64,000 nucleotides of DNA from QQWI01 sp964522015 (GCA_964522015.1 CAZFST010000011.1:44906-108905), one strand, 5' to 3'. Positions 52,867 through 61,125 are shown, numbered from the stretch's first letter. The notes: a model not told the origin generated them from the sequence alone. Numbers and translations are program-made.

Positions 52867-54327
52867 ATGAAAATTGACGAAAAGGGTGGTGCTTTGAGCG
52901 TGGTGCTCATTGCTCTAATGATTGCGATTATATTAGGCACTGCTATCTTGCAGGCTAGCAGCAGTAACTATGCTTTTGGGATTACTGACCATAAGCAGCA
53001 GAGTTCATATTATATTGCTGAAGCAGGGGCTCGCTTTGCGGTGAGTGAAATTTTGAAAGAAGCAAACGCAAATAGTTCGTTAGGTACAGCAGCCATGTTT
53101 TTTAACGCTTTTGAGAACTCTTCGATTTACAAAGCCCCCTTTGCTGTGAACCATTTTACAACCCAATTTGGAGAAAACCCCAATGCCACGGTTACCATCT
53201 CCGGTAGATATGACGGGATTTTAAAATTCGCGATCTATAAAGTTACTTCAGTTGGAAAAGTTGGTTCATCTAAAAAGACTGTTAGTGGCGATGTTAAATT
53301 GACTTGGGGAGATCGTACGACGGTTAATAATTTTTTAGGAAAGACTTTTATAGCAGCTAGTGGTATATCCATGGCTGGAGATAAATTAAATGCGCCGGGT
53401 GGTATTATTCGCATTAAAGGTGATGTGAATCTTGGGGACTTTAATGGCGGTTCTGTATCAAGTATCGAGGAACTATGGGTTAGTGGTAATTTAACAATGG
53501 GAGCTGGGGTCGGCTTAGGCACCAGTGGTCAAAAAAGTATGGCTGTAGTTCAAGGCAATATTACCTTGTCCGGAGGCACGAAGTTTTATAGCTCGTTGTA
53601 TACAAAAGGAGACCTGAAAATCGGTTCATCACCTACGTTTTATGAACCGGTTTACGTGGCTGGAAATGTCCATGGATCTGGAAATTTTGCTTTTTCAGCT
53701 AACGGAAAAGTATTTGCTAAGGGTGTTAAGCAGTGGTATGACAATAAGATGGTGCCTGTAGATATGACAAAGGCATACGTTCCTCCTGAGTTTTTGAATG
53801 ATGTTAAAGATAGACAACTGACGGGGGTTGTGATTCCAGAGCCGCCTACTTACGAATTTACTCTTCGACCAAATCAGTTTTTTACGGATAAAAGTTATCA
53901 TCCTACTGCTTACTACCCTTTTATAGCTAGTAATATGAAACTGTTTGTACCATCGGGTGATTACCAAGGCAGTACACCAGGAGCTTCAAGTTCTCCTATT
54001 ACCAATGCAATCATCGTTGTTAAGAATGGCAACATCACATTGAAAATGGGTAACGATAATTTAAATGCTGCATTGATTGCATTAAATGGCAATATAACTA
54101 TTGAAAACACAGCAGAATTTAAGGGTATTGCCATCGCCAAAGGCAAAGTTACTTTTCCAGGTGGTGCAACAGTAAATATGAGTTCAATTTATGACTTTTT
54201 CACCGTGAAAGATCCAGTCACAAACTTGTCTATTATTCAATATGACGAGGTTCCTGTGGTGGTGACAGATGGTGGAACTGAAGTTAAATCAGATCCTACC
54301 ATTGAAGTCGTTGATACTTTCAAGTAG
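52867..54327 (+). CDS. PilX-like protein with a repetitive beta (polymer-forming-like) domain
   Basis: The 486-residue protein begins with a KIDEKGGALSVVLIALMIAI membrane segment that lacks a classical FTLxE motif but resembles the PilX N-terminal type. A helix with SSYYIAEAGARFAVSEIL follows. The central part (about 160-300 and 380-450) consists of short repeating strands such as GDVNLGDFNGGSV, VSGNLTMGAG and NGNITIENTAEFKGIAIAKG, suggesting a right-handed beta-helix like bactofilin or related surface domains. It is the last gene of the pseudopilin operon and may be the exposed component. Confidence 0.75.
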   Translation: MKIDEKGGALSVVLIALMIAIILGTAILQASSSNYAFGITDHKQQSSYYIAEAGARFAVSEILKEANANSSLGTAAMFFNAFENSSIYKAPFAVNHFTTQFGENPNATVTISGRYDGILKFAIYKVTSVGKVGSSKKTVSGDVKLTWGDRTTVNNFLGKTFIAASGISMAGDKLNAPGGIIRIKGDVNLGDFNGGSVSSIEELWVSGNLTMGAGVGLGTSGQKSMAVVQGNITLSGGTKFYSSLYTKGDLKIGSSPTFYEPVYVAGNVHGSGNFAFSANGKVFAKGVKQWYDNKMVPVDMTKAYVPPEFLNDVKDRQLTGVVIPEPPTYEFTLRPNQFFTDKSYHPTAYYPFIASNMKLFVPSGDYQGSTPGASSSPITNAIIVVKNGNITLKMGNDNLNAALIALNGNITIENTAEFKGIAIAKGKVTFPGGATVNMSSIYDFFTVKDPVTNLSIIQYDEVPVVVTDGGTEVKSDPTIEVVDTFK

Positions 54328-54386
54328 GGTGGCACCCTATTAGGGCAGAATGAAGGTTTTTCAAATGTACTGTATGAAGGCACTAA

Positions 54387-54424
54387 AAAAGCACCTCAAC
54401 CAATTAGCTGAGGTGCTTTTGATT
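54387..54424. terminator. Bidirectional terminator between the pseudopilin operon and hpf
   Basis: AAAAGCACCTCA and TGAGGTGCTTTT pair exactly around a 10-base loop, with A- and T-tracts at the two sides. Confidence 0.9.
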
Positions 54425-54433
54425 ATTGTGAAT

Positions 54434-54964
54434 TTAGATATAAGGCTCAATCAGTCCGAATTGGCCGTCCTTTCTATTGTAGACCACGTTGACTTCTTCT
54501 GTTGCTGCGTTGAGGAAGACAAAGAAATCGTGGTTGAGCATTTGCATTTGAAGTACTGCTTCTTCTGGATCCATAGGTTTAACTGGGAATTTTTTAGATT
54601 TGACAATCTTCTTGAAATCAAATGTTTCTTCTGGTTCTGGAATATGTTCAAAGCGAATGGTATCGTGTTTTCTGTAACGTTTTTCTAGGCCTGTTTTATG
54701 CTTTTTCAATTGCTTAGACAAGCGATCCACCACACGATCGACTGATGTTAGCATATTGTCGGATGTTTCTTCAGCTCTTAAAATAACGCCGTGTTTAAGG
54801 GGAATTGTGACTTCTACCACTTGTTGGTCTTTAATGTGACTCAGTGTTGCGAATGCTTCGATGTCTTCGTGGAAATAACGATCGAATTTGGAGAGTTTGC
54901 CGTCGAGGATTTCTTTGAGGTCTTCCTTCACATGTAGGTTTTTTCCGCTTACGATTACTTTCAT
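54434..54964 (-). CDS. hpf: Long-form ribosome hibernation promoting factor
   Basis: The 176-residue protein has the N-terminal YfiA/HPF fold (MKVIVSGKNLHVKEDLKEIL) and the C-terminal dimerisation domain (VLQMQMLNHDFFVFLNAATE), so it is the long form that makes 100S ribosome dimers in stationary phase. I chose the ATG at 54964, eight bases after GAAAGGAG; the open frame extends 39 codons further upstream without similarity. Its position next to flagellin genes matches B. subtilis hpf (yvyD) near fliS/fliT. Confidence 0.94.
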   Translation of the reverse strand: MKVIVSGKNLHVKEDLKEILDGKLSKFDRYFHEDIEAFATLSHIKDQQVVEVTIPLKHGVILRAEETSDNMLTSVDRVVDRLSKQLKKHKTGLEKRYRKHDTIRFEHIPEPEETFDFKKIVKSKKFPVKPMDPEEAVLQMQMLNHDFFVFLNAATEEVNVVYNRKDGQFGLIEPYI

Positions 54965-55104
54965 AAATCCAACTCCTTTCGATATCCGTTTTAGGATTCG
55001 ATTTTTTTTGTGGTACTTACTAGATACCCGAAAGTTTTTAAGACTAACACAAGTTTCTAAAAAAGAATTAACAAATTTCATTTTTTTTAACTTTGCTTTA
55101 ACTT

Positions 55105-55185
55105 AACGAAAAAAACGATTAGCCATAACGGTAATCGTTTTCTATGTACGAAAGAAACGATTACCGTTATGGCTAATCGTCTCTT
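55105..55185 (-). terminator. Very long (25-bp) terminator downstream of flagellin
   Basis: CGATTAGCCATAACGGTAAT and the adjoining CGTTT pair perfectly with the copy ending near 55181, around a 16-base loop. On the minus strand the stem is followed by seven T. It ends the flagellin transcript and separates it from hpf. Confidence 0.92.
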
Positions 55186-55215
55186 TCGATTGAGGGGCTG
55201 ATTTATAGGGTGAAA

Positions 55216-55953
55216 TTAGAGGAGTAAATCTAAGCTATTGCGCTTTTGATCTTGCTGCATTCTTTGAAGTTGGGCCTGATACTGTTGCGTGATTTTTGAT
55301 TGGCTCAGCCGTGTCATTTCTTGTGCAATATCTGTATCGGCTAGTCTTGATCTTGCGCTGACCGTATTTTCTTGTGCTATATTATTGGTTGCTACAGTTC
55401 TGTCAAGGCCGTTGGTTTGGGCACCGATTTGGCTACGAGCTTGTGTCACTTTATTGATAGCGTTGTCCACTGAGCTAATATCAAAGGGTTGCGAGACGTT
55501 AAAATCTGCGATGCCAAGCTCGGTAAGACTTGTGTTGGCCACGCCAACCTGAGCCCCTGAACCATTTGGACCAGATCCAGATTGGACATTTTGGAAACTG
55601 CCATCTAGTAAACTTTTGGTATTGAACTGCGTACCCTTGACTTGATCTGTAATGCTTTCTTTGAGGGATTGAATTTCTTGTTGAATCACATTTCGATCAT
55701 CTTTTGTTAAAATTCCGTTGGAGGCTTGGACGGCCAGTTCTTTCATACGACCAAGGGCGTCGCCAATACCGCTAAGTGCACCATCTGCGGTTTTTAGGGC
55801 ATCTGTGGCTTGTTGAGCATTTTGTGCGCCTTGATCAAGCCCGGCTATTTGAGTGACCATTTTTTCGCTGATGGCTAAACCAGCGGGGTCATTTTTAGCT
55901 TGGTTAATTTGATAACCGGTAGCTATTTTTTGCATAGAGGATTCTATTTTCAT
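55216..55953 (-). CDS. Flagellin lacking the conserved N-terminal ~20 residues
   Basis: The 245-residue protein has the flagellin N-terminal helix region from SSMQKIATGYQINQAKNDPAGLAISEKM onwards (given as positions about 5-32), the LGRMKELAVQASNG segment and a full C-terminal D0 region (ENTVSARSRLADTDIAQEMT). The usual first 20 or so residues (MRINxNxxAxN type) are missing, and the protein begins with MKIE. The start is well supported: AAAGGGG lies six bases upstream and an in-frame TGA 15 bases upstream excludes a longer protein. The left end of a TnpB element begins 17 bases upstream of the start, so the native promoter is displaced. It is uncertain whether this is the main filament protein. 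Confidence 0.8.
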   Translation of the reverse strand: MKIESSMQKIATGYQINQAKNDPAGLAISEKMVTQIAGLDQGAQNAQQATDALKTADGALSGIGDALGRMKELAVQASNGILTKDDRNVIQQEIQSLKESITDQVKGTQFNTKSLLDGSFQNVQSGSGPNGSGAQVGVANTSLTELGIADFNVSQPFDISSVDNAINKVTQARSQIGAQTNGLDRTVATNNIAQENTVSARSRLADTDIAQEMTRLSQSKITQQYQAQLQRMQQDQKRNSLDLLL

Positions 55954-56152
55954 GGTATACCCCTTTCAAGTTTATCATCCCTGTCAAGAAGACCCTCTCC
56001 CCTTAGCCTTCCTTGCTCACGTAGTGAGAACGACGGTGGGAGATGAATTGCCTGCGCCTCAAATAAGGCATTTTTTTGAGCAAATCACTAGTCATATTGC
56101 CGGGAAAGTGGTACAATTATACCAGAACGTACGTTCGTGCCTTGGGGAGGTA

Positions 56153-57314
56153 ATGTACATGGAACGCGCCTATAAATTCCGTTTAGAACCTACAAAAGCT
56201 CAAGCTGTTCAATTAGAGAATACATTTGGCTGTGCGCGTTTCGTGTATAACCATTTCCAAGCATCACTAGTGGTGCACCACTAGTGACCTCGCACTTCGA
56301 AAAGAACTGTTTGAAACGTGTGGTGAAAAACTTAACTACAACGGCTGTTCTGCTGAAATGACAAAACTCAAAAAAGAGCTTGTGTGGCTAAAAGAGGTGG
56401 ATGCCACTGCACTACAGTCATCTATCAAAAACCTTGACAGAGCCTATTCAAATTTCTTTGCAAAACGCACCAACTACCCACGGTTTCATAAAAAAAATGG
56501 CATGCGTAAGGCTTTCACCTCTAAAAAAGTCAACGAGAATATAGCTGTGTTTCAGTCTAAAGGTGTTCTTAAATTGCCTAAATTGGGCTATGTGCGATGT
56601 CGCTACTCAAGGCAAGTTGAAGGACGTATTTTAAGTGCCACAGTCAGCAAAAATCCTGTGGGTAAGTATTTTGTGTCAATACTTTGTACTGAAGTCGAGA
56701 TGCCACAACTGGCTAAAACAGGGCTTAGTGTGGGCCTAGATCTTGGCCTTAAGGACATGTTCACGCCATCAGTTGGAGACCCCACTCCAAACCTTAAATT
56801 TGCACGTTCACAGCAAAACAAAATGCGTCGCCTACAGCGGTCACTATCCCGAAAAACAAGGGGGAGTAAAAACTGTCATAAAGCACGTATCAAGGTTGCT
56901 AAGTTGCACGAGCAGATAGCCAATCAGAGAAGGGATTTCTTTCATAAAACCAGTACTCAGCTGATAAAGAAGTATGATTTCATCGGCCTTGAGACACTAA
57001 AAGTTAAGAATATGCTCAAGAATCGCAAACTCTCAAGGGCTATTAGTGATGTCTCATGGTCGAGTTTTGTGTCCATGATAGAGTATAAAGCATCATGGTA
57101 TGGTAAAACCGTCGTTAAGGTTGGTATTTTTTATGCCAGCTCACAACTTTGTAACGTTTGCGGGTATAAAAACCCTGAACTTAAAGACCTCAAGGTTAGG
57201 GTGTGGATTTGTCCACATTGCACCACACAGCACATGCGCGACCATAATGCTGCTATCAACATCTTAAAGGAAGCCCAACATTTGTTGCAAACAAACGTAA
57301 GTTGCACATCGTAA
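56153..57314 (+). pseudogene. tnpB: tnpB, RNA-guided nuclease gene interrupted by a palindrome-bearing insertion
   Basis: The N-terminal part (MYMERAYKFRLEPTKAQAV, from 56153 behind GGGGAGG) stops at 56284. The remainder continues in another frame from about 56295 to 57314. The catalytic parts are intact: RuvC Asp in VGLDLGLKD, Glu in IGLETLKVK, Asp in MRDHNAAINIL, and a zinc finger CNVCGYKNPELK...CPHC. Between two GCA codons (56261 and 56292) lies 31 bp of extra sequence that shifts the frame by +1 and contains a perfect 24-bp palindrome with stops. Without it the protein would read HFQ-A-LRKELFET, as in typical TnpB, giving about 370 residues. No other lesion was seen. Confidence 0.8.
56264..56287 (+). 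repeat. Perfect 24-bp palindrome inside tnpB
   Basis: The 24 bases beginning TCACTAGTGGTG are identical to their own reverse complement. They contain ACTAGT twice and a central GTGCAC. A related TCACTAGT occurs upstream in the element at 56085-56092. Confidence 0.95.
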
Positions 57315-57465
57315 GAGCCTAAGGATGAGATTGTCGTAAGTACCGTGGGACACATGGAAACTAACGCTTGTGGAGATTGTGTAAGACCTAAGTCAAATGA
57401 GGCAGTAATCATTGAAACAAGAAGCTTCCACTTCTATAAGTGGTGGGAGTATGTCAACATCATAC

Positions 57466-57473
57466 ATTATAAT
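57466..57473. promoter_or_regulatory. TATAAT on both strands just beyond the right end of the TnpB element
   Basis: CATTATAATG is palindromic and offers TATAAT on either strand. On the minus strand it would lie 29 bases upstream of the flagellin start if the element were absent, which suggests the original flagellin -10. No good -35 is visible for either strand. Confidence 0.4.
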
Positions 57474-57509
57474 GATACCCCAACTTTGCACTTTTAAACA
57501 GGACCAGGA

Positions 57510-57538
57510 TTGCATTTGATCTTTAAAATCTATATGAT
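57510..57538 (+). promoter_or_regulatory. Sigma-A promoter for the M20 dipeptidase gene
   Basis: TTGCAT and TATGAT are 17 bases apart; transcription would start near 57545, about 27 bases before the gene. Confidence 0.75.
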
Positions 57539-57571
57539 GGTGCCATAGATAACTAATTTGGAGGTGTTCTG

Positions 57572-58984
57572 ATGAAGCCGTTAATATTTGAAAAAGATGA
57601 GACCATATTTGAAACCTTGTCTCAGTTACTGCAGTTTCCTGGTGTTTTTACTGGGGCAGATGCAGCTTTTGGTCATCCCTATGGCAAGGCCAATACTCAT
57701 GCTCTAGACTATTTTTTGAAAATTGCTAGGGCTGATGGCTTTAAAACACAGAATCACGATAATCAGGTTGGTTACATACAGTTTGGCGATCAAGAGGAGT
57801 ATATTGGTGTACTTTGCCATTTGGATGTGGTGCCAGCGGGCAATTATTGGACAGAAGAACCCTTTGGTGGTAGGGTGGCCGAAGATCGGATTTATGGCCG
57901 GGGTGCCCTTGATGATAAGGGTCCTGCGGTTGCCAGTTATTATGCCCTCAAGGCCCTGAAGGAATCTGGTGCGGTTCTTGATAAGAGTATTCGTTTAATT
58001 CTAGGGCTAAATGAGGAGACGGGTTCTGCCTGTGTCAAGCATTACCGAACGAAAGAAAAGCTCCCTGTTGCAGGTTTTACCCCCGATGCTGATTTTCCTG
58101 TAATCTATGCTGAAAAAGGCATCACAACTTTTTCTCTTGAAAAGCAGTTTACAAGAAATGGTGGGGGCGGGGCCCTGGAACTGATTTCTGTCACTGGGGG
58201 AACGGTTGTCAATATGGTTCCGGATTACTGCGAGGCAACCCTTGTTATAAGCGACCAGGTATACGCTGATGAGGGCCTTGGTTTAGCTTTGCAAGCATTC
58301 AACGGGCGGCACGATGTTGCCTTAAAGGTAGAGTGTGAGGGTCACGTAGTCACTTTAAAGCTCAGGGGTGTTTCTGCTCATGCCTCCACACCGGAGGTGG
58401 GGCGTAATGCCGTATCCTATATGATGACCTTTTTAAGCGAACTCCCCCTTGGAAAAGGAGATCTAGTAGACGCTGTTCATGCTTATACAGAACTGATTGG
58501 GCTTGAGGTCCATGGCGGTTCTATCGGTATGGGCCTTTCGGATGAGGCTTCTGGCAAGTTGACCCTCAATGTGGGGACTTTGTATTTGGATCAAGATGGG
58601 GTTCGTATCCACTGTAATGTGCGATATCCTGTGTCGGTGGATGGCTCAGCGGTTTATAATGAGACTTTCAAAAGGCTGGTTGATGAGGCGGGCTTTGATG
58701 TTGAGGTGTCCCATGATGTTGCGCCAATTGTCCATGACAGGGATGGCGCTTTGGTGCAAACCTTGATGGCTGTTTACCGTGACCATACTGGGGATTTGGA
58801 GGCTGCTCCTATCTGTATTGGGGGTGGGACTTATGCCCGTTCCATGCCAAATATTGTGGCCTTTGGCCCACTGTTTCCCCATACCCACGACACCATGCAC
58901 CAGGCGGATGAGTACCTGACAAAGGCGGATCTTCTTTTGATGACAAGGATGTTTGCAGATGCCATGTATCGGTTGGCAAAGTGA
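57572..58984 (+). CDS. pepV: PepV-type dipeptidase (M20 metallopeptidase)
   Basis: The 470-residue enzyme belongs to the M20A dipeptidases that cleave a broad range of dipeptides with an unblocked N-terminus. Metal ligands and catalytic residues appear in LCHLDVVPAG, GRGALDDKGP and LNEETGSACV. The dimer or lid domain is followed by GGGTYARSMPN and the final metal ligand in FPHTHDTMHQADEY. GGAGGTGTTCTG precedes the ATG. It is convergent with the MutS2-like gene, only 31 bases from its end, with no clear terminator between. Confidence 0.92.
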   Translation: MKPLIFEKDETIFETLSQLLQFPGVFTGADAAFGHPYGKANTHALDYFLKIARADGFKTQNHDNQVGYIQFGDQEEYIGVLCHLDVVPAGNYWTEEPFGGRVAEDRIYGRGALDDKGPAVASYYALKALKESGAVLDKSIRLILGLNEETGSACVKHYRTKEKLPVAGFTPDADFPVIYAEKGITTFSLEKQFTRNGGGGALELISVTGGTVVNMVPDYCEATLVISDQVYADEGLGLALQAFNGRHDVALKVECEGHVVTLKLRGVSAHASTPEVGRNAVSYMMTFLSELPLGKGDLVDAVHAYTELIGLEVHGGSIGMGLSDEASGKLTLNVGTLYLDQDGVRIHCNVRYPVSVDGSAVYNETFKRLVDEAGFDVEVSHDVAPIVHDRDGALVQTLMAVYRDHTGDLEAAPICIGGGTYARSMPNIVAFGPLFPHTHDTMHQADEYLTKADLLLMTRMFADAMYRLAK

Positions 58985-59015
58985 AGCTAGGGATAAGAAA
59001 AATGTAAAAAGATGT

Positions 59016-61010
59016 TTAACTCCGTATTTCCAGCACGACTTTTTTGCCTTTTGAGAGGTCGTGTTCTGTTTTCCTTTGGCTCCATGATTTTGTTACAATG
59101 TCTAAATTATAATCTTCTGGATAAAGTTCTTTTTGGTCGATAAAGGGCTTGAGGCGCTTATGGGAAAGACTAAAGCGCTTGCCTTTGATCTCAACGGTGT
59201 GCTCTCCTTTTTTATTGGCGGGGGTTAAAACGATGCCGCTCGCTTTCATAAAGTGAATGTACACGGAGTCCCCGACTTTAAAGGGGGATTGATAGTTGGT
59301 GGTTGGGCCCAGGTTTTGGCCTAGGGGTTTTTCGTGTAGGGGTTGAGGTGGATGTGAAGGGTTCAAGGGAGTCAAGGAATTTGAGGTGTTCAAGGTAAAG
59401 GCGAGTTCTGGGTCCGGTTGGGTCTGGGGCTCGTCTTTTAGGTTGGCCATTTCTTGGTAGGCCTCTTGGTCAAAGGCCGCATTATAAGTGATTCGGTGGG
59501 CTCTGTCTAAAAGCGCCGTGTCCATGCCGAGTTTTAGGGCGATTAAAAGGGCGTGACTTTTACCGGCTTCGCCCACTTGGATTTGGTAAAGTGGGTTTAA
59601 GGTTTTGGCGTCAAATAGCATGGAGCCATTGATAAAGCCTGGGGTGTTTTGGGCAAAGGCTTTCAGTTGGCTATAGTGGGTGGTGGCCAAAATGGTGCAC
59701 CCTCTTTGGTGTAAGGTTTCTAGGATGGCAACGGCGATGCCGGCACCTTCGTTGGGCTCCGTGCCGGAACCCACTTCGTCAAGAAGGACCAGGGCATTGT
59801 TGCCCCGAGCCTGGGTGGTGTGGAGAATGCCATTGATGTTGACGATGTGGGAGGAAAAGGTTGAGAGATTTTGGGTGATGCTTTGACCATCGCCGATATC
59901 AGCAAGGACGTGTTCAAAGACGCTTAGGGTGCTTGTGGGGTCAGCCGGTATTAGAAGGCCGCACATTCCCATAAGCGTCAGCAGTCCCACAGTCTTTAAG
60001 ACCACGGTTTTGCCCCCAGTATTTGGGCCGGTAATCACAATTCCCTTGTAATCTGACCCGATGGTCAAGTTTAAAGGCACCGCCTCTTTTCCCAGTTGGG
60101 GATGTCTAGCATCAACCAACTTGATGGGCTCTTTATAGGCCACTGTCACGGCCACAGAGTCTGTTCTGATGGCGTATTTCCCCTTGGCGCTTAATTGGTC
60201 GTAGTGAATAAAACCCTCTTTATTGACCAACAGTTGCCCCTGGTGCTGTGCAATTTCTTCGGTTAAAACACTTAAGATCCGGTAAATCTCATCTTCTTCA
60301 TGGAGCCTTAGGCCAGAAAGTTCATCGCTGAGTTTTTTGACGGCTTCCGGTTCAATAAAGAAAGTCGACCCGCTTTTAGAGGCGTCCAGTGTACGCCCAG
60401 AAAACTTGCCCTTGGCATGGGCCTTCACGGGAATCACATACCGCCCATCTCGCATAGCAATCAAACCGTCTGATAGCAAGGATTGCTGGTCAGCTTGTTG
60501 CATAATACTCTGCAGTTTTGATTTGATTTTATCTTCGGTAAAGCGAATTTGCTTACGGATTTTACTAAGTGTTGAACTGGCACTATCTAAAACGCTGTCA
60601 CCACTGACTGTTTCACAGATGCGACTTGTTAGATTGGGTAAATGGTCCATGGATAGGGCGTAGGTGCTGACGATTGGGGCTGTGGCATCTTTCGTGGCCA
60701 TGAAGCGTTTCAATCTTGAAACGTCCTCGAGGAAGCTGCCAATTGACCCGATTTGGGCAGCTGTGAGAACAGCATGTCTAATCAGGTCGTCAAAAGCCCG
60801 ATTGAAAGTGGTGAGGGGATTCAGTGGTATTGAACCGGTTTCTTGAAGAATACTCTTAATTTCTTCTAAGATACTTTGGCTGTTTTTTATCCAAAAGCAG
60901 TCCAAAGTGGGCTTAAGGTTTAGGATGGCCTGTTGACCTTGTGGCGTCAATGCTAAACTTGAGATTTCTGTAAGGATCTCATCTAGTGATAATTTTTCGG
61001 TATGGAACAT
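59016..61010 (-). CDS. MutS2-family ATPase lacking the Smr endonuclease domain
   Basis: The 664-residue protein has the MutS2 lever/clamp N-terminal part (LDEILTEISSLALTPQG), a RYVIPVKAHAKGKFSG region, and the MutS-type ATPase with Walker A ITGPNTGGKT, Walker B ALVLLDEVGSGTEP and ATTHYSQLK. After the ATPase it has a short Pro-rich linker (about 540-575) and a KOW-like segment, FKVGDSVYIHFMKASGIVL. Full MutS2 is about 780 residues with a C-terminal Smr nuclease, which is absent here. The shorter form corresponds to a MutS2 paralogue found in Clostridia, sometimes misnamed. I chose the ATG at 61010 behind AGGAGGT. It may act in recombination control or ribosome rescue, like MutS2, but without the nuclease. 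Confidence 0.85.
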   Translation of the reverse strand: MFHTEKLSLDEILTEISSLALTPQGQQAILNLKPTLDCFWIKNSQSILEEIKSILQETGSIPLNPLTTFNRAFDDLIRHAVLTAAQIGSIGSFLEDVSRLKRFMATKDATAPIVSTYALSMDHLPNLTSRICETVSGDSVLDSASSTLSKIRKQIRFTEDKIKSKLQSIMQQADQQSLLSDGLIAMRDGRYVIPVKAHAKGKFSGRTLDASKSGSTFFIEPEAVKKLSDELSGLRLHEEDEIYRILSVLTEEIAQHQGQLLVNKEGFIHYDQLSAKGKYAIRTDSVAVTVAYKEPIKLVDARHPQLGKEAVPLNLTIGSDYKGIVITGPNTGGKTVVLKTVGLLTLMGMCGLLIPADPTSTLSVFEHVLADIGDGQSITQNLSTFSSHIVNINGILHTTQARGNNALVLLDEVGSGTEPNEGAGIAVAILETLHQRGCTILATTHYSQLKAFAQNTPGFINGSMLFDAKTLNPLYQIQVGEAGKSHALLIALKLGMDTALLDRAHRITYNAAFDQEAYQEMANLKDEPQTQPDPELAFTLNTSNSLTPLNPSHPPQPLHEKPLGQNLGPTTNYQSPFKVGDSVYIHFMKASGIVLTPANKKGEHTVEIKGKRFSLSHKRLKPFIDQKELYPEDYNLDIVTKSWSQRKTEHDLSKGKKVVLEIRS

Positions 61011-61036
61011 GGTAATACCTCCTGGTTTCAAAAAAC

Positions 61037-61076
61037 AAAAAAAGCAGATCGGGACACGACCTGCTTTTTTTAGACG
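61037..61076 (-). terminator. Hairpin with U-tract just upstream of the MutS2-like gene
   Basis: On the minus strand GCAGGTCG-TGTCC-CGATCTGC (one A-C mismatch) is followed by seven T and then TTTTTT. It lies only about 30 bases before the start codon, so it would act as a leader attenuator for transcripts that start further upstream. Confidence 0.7.
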
Positions 61077-61100
61077 TCAGCACTAAAAAAAGATACAAAA

Positions 61101-61125
61101 AAACACCGGGGCACACCACGGTGAC
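61101..61125 (-). terminator. Second U-tract hairpin in the MutS2 leader
   Basis: On the minus strand CACCG and CGGTG pair around TGGTGTGCCC, followed by TTTTTTTG. Two intrinsic-terminator-like hairpins in series upstream of a gene are unusual. Confidence 0.6.

Larger units (their letters stand above)
55971..57458 (+). mobile_element. TnpB-only element of the IS200/IS605 (IS605/IS1341-like) group
   Basis: The element runs from TTTAT|CATCCCTG (left) to about GTATGTCAAC (right). A subterminal left hairpin CTCAC-GTA-GTGAG (56016-56028) and a right-end hairpin CCACTT-CTAT-AAGTGG (57428-57443) are typical of this group, which lacks terminal inverted repeats. Only tnpB is present; there is no tnpA. 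The left 55 bases recur at 63946-64000 with four mismatches, which confirms the left boundary region. The right end is inferred from the hairpin and is good to a few bases. An omega RNA (reRNA) is expected from the 3' end of tnpB through the right end. Confidence 0.8.

Noticed and set aside
55954..55975. Flagellin as a gene truncated at its 5' end by the TnpB insertion
   Set aside because: An in-frame TGA and a proper ribosome-binding site lie between the element and the ATG, so the coding region itself does not run into the element.
56153..57314. TldR (nuclease-dead TnpB repressor of flagellin)
   Set aside because: All three RuvC acidic residues and the zinc finger are retained, unlike TldR proteins.
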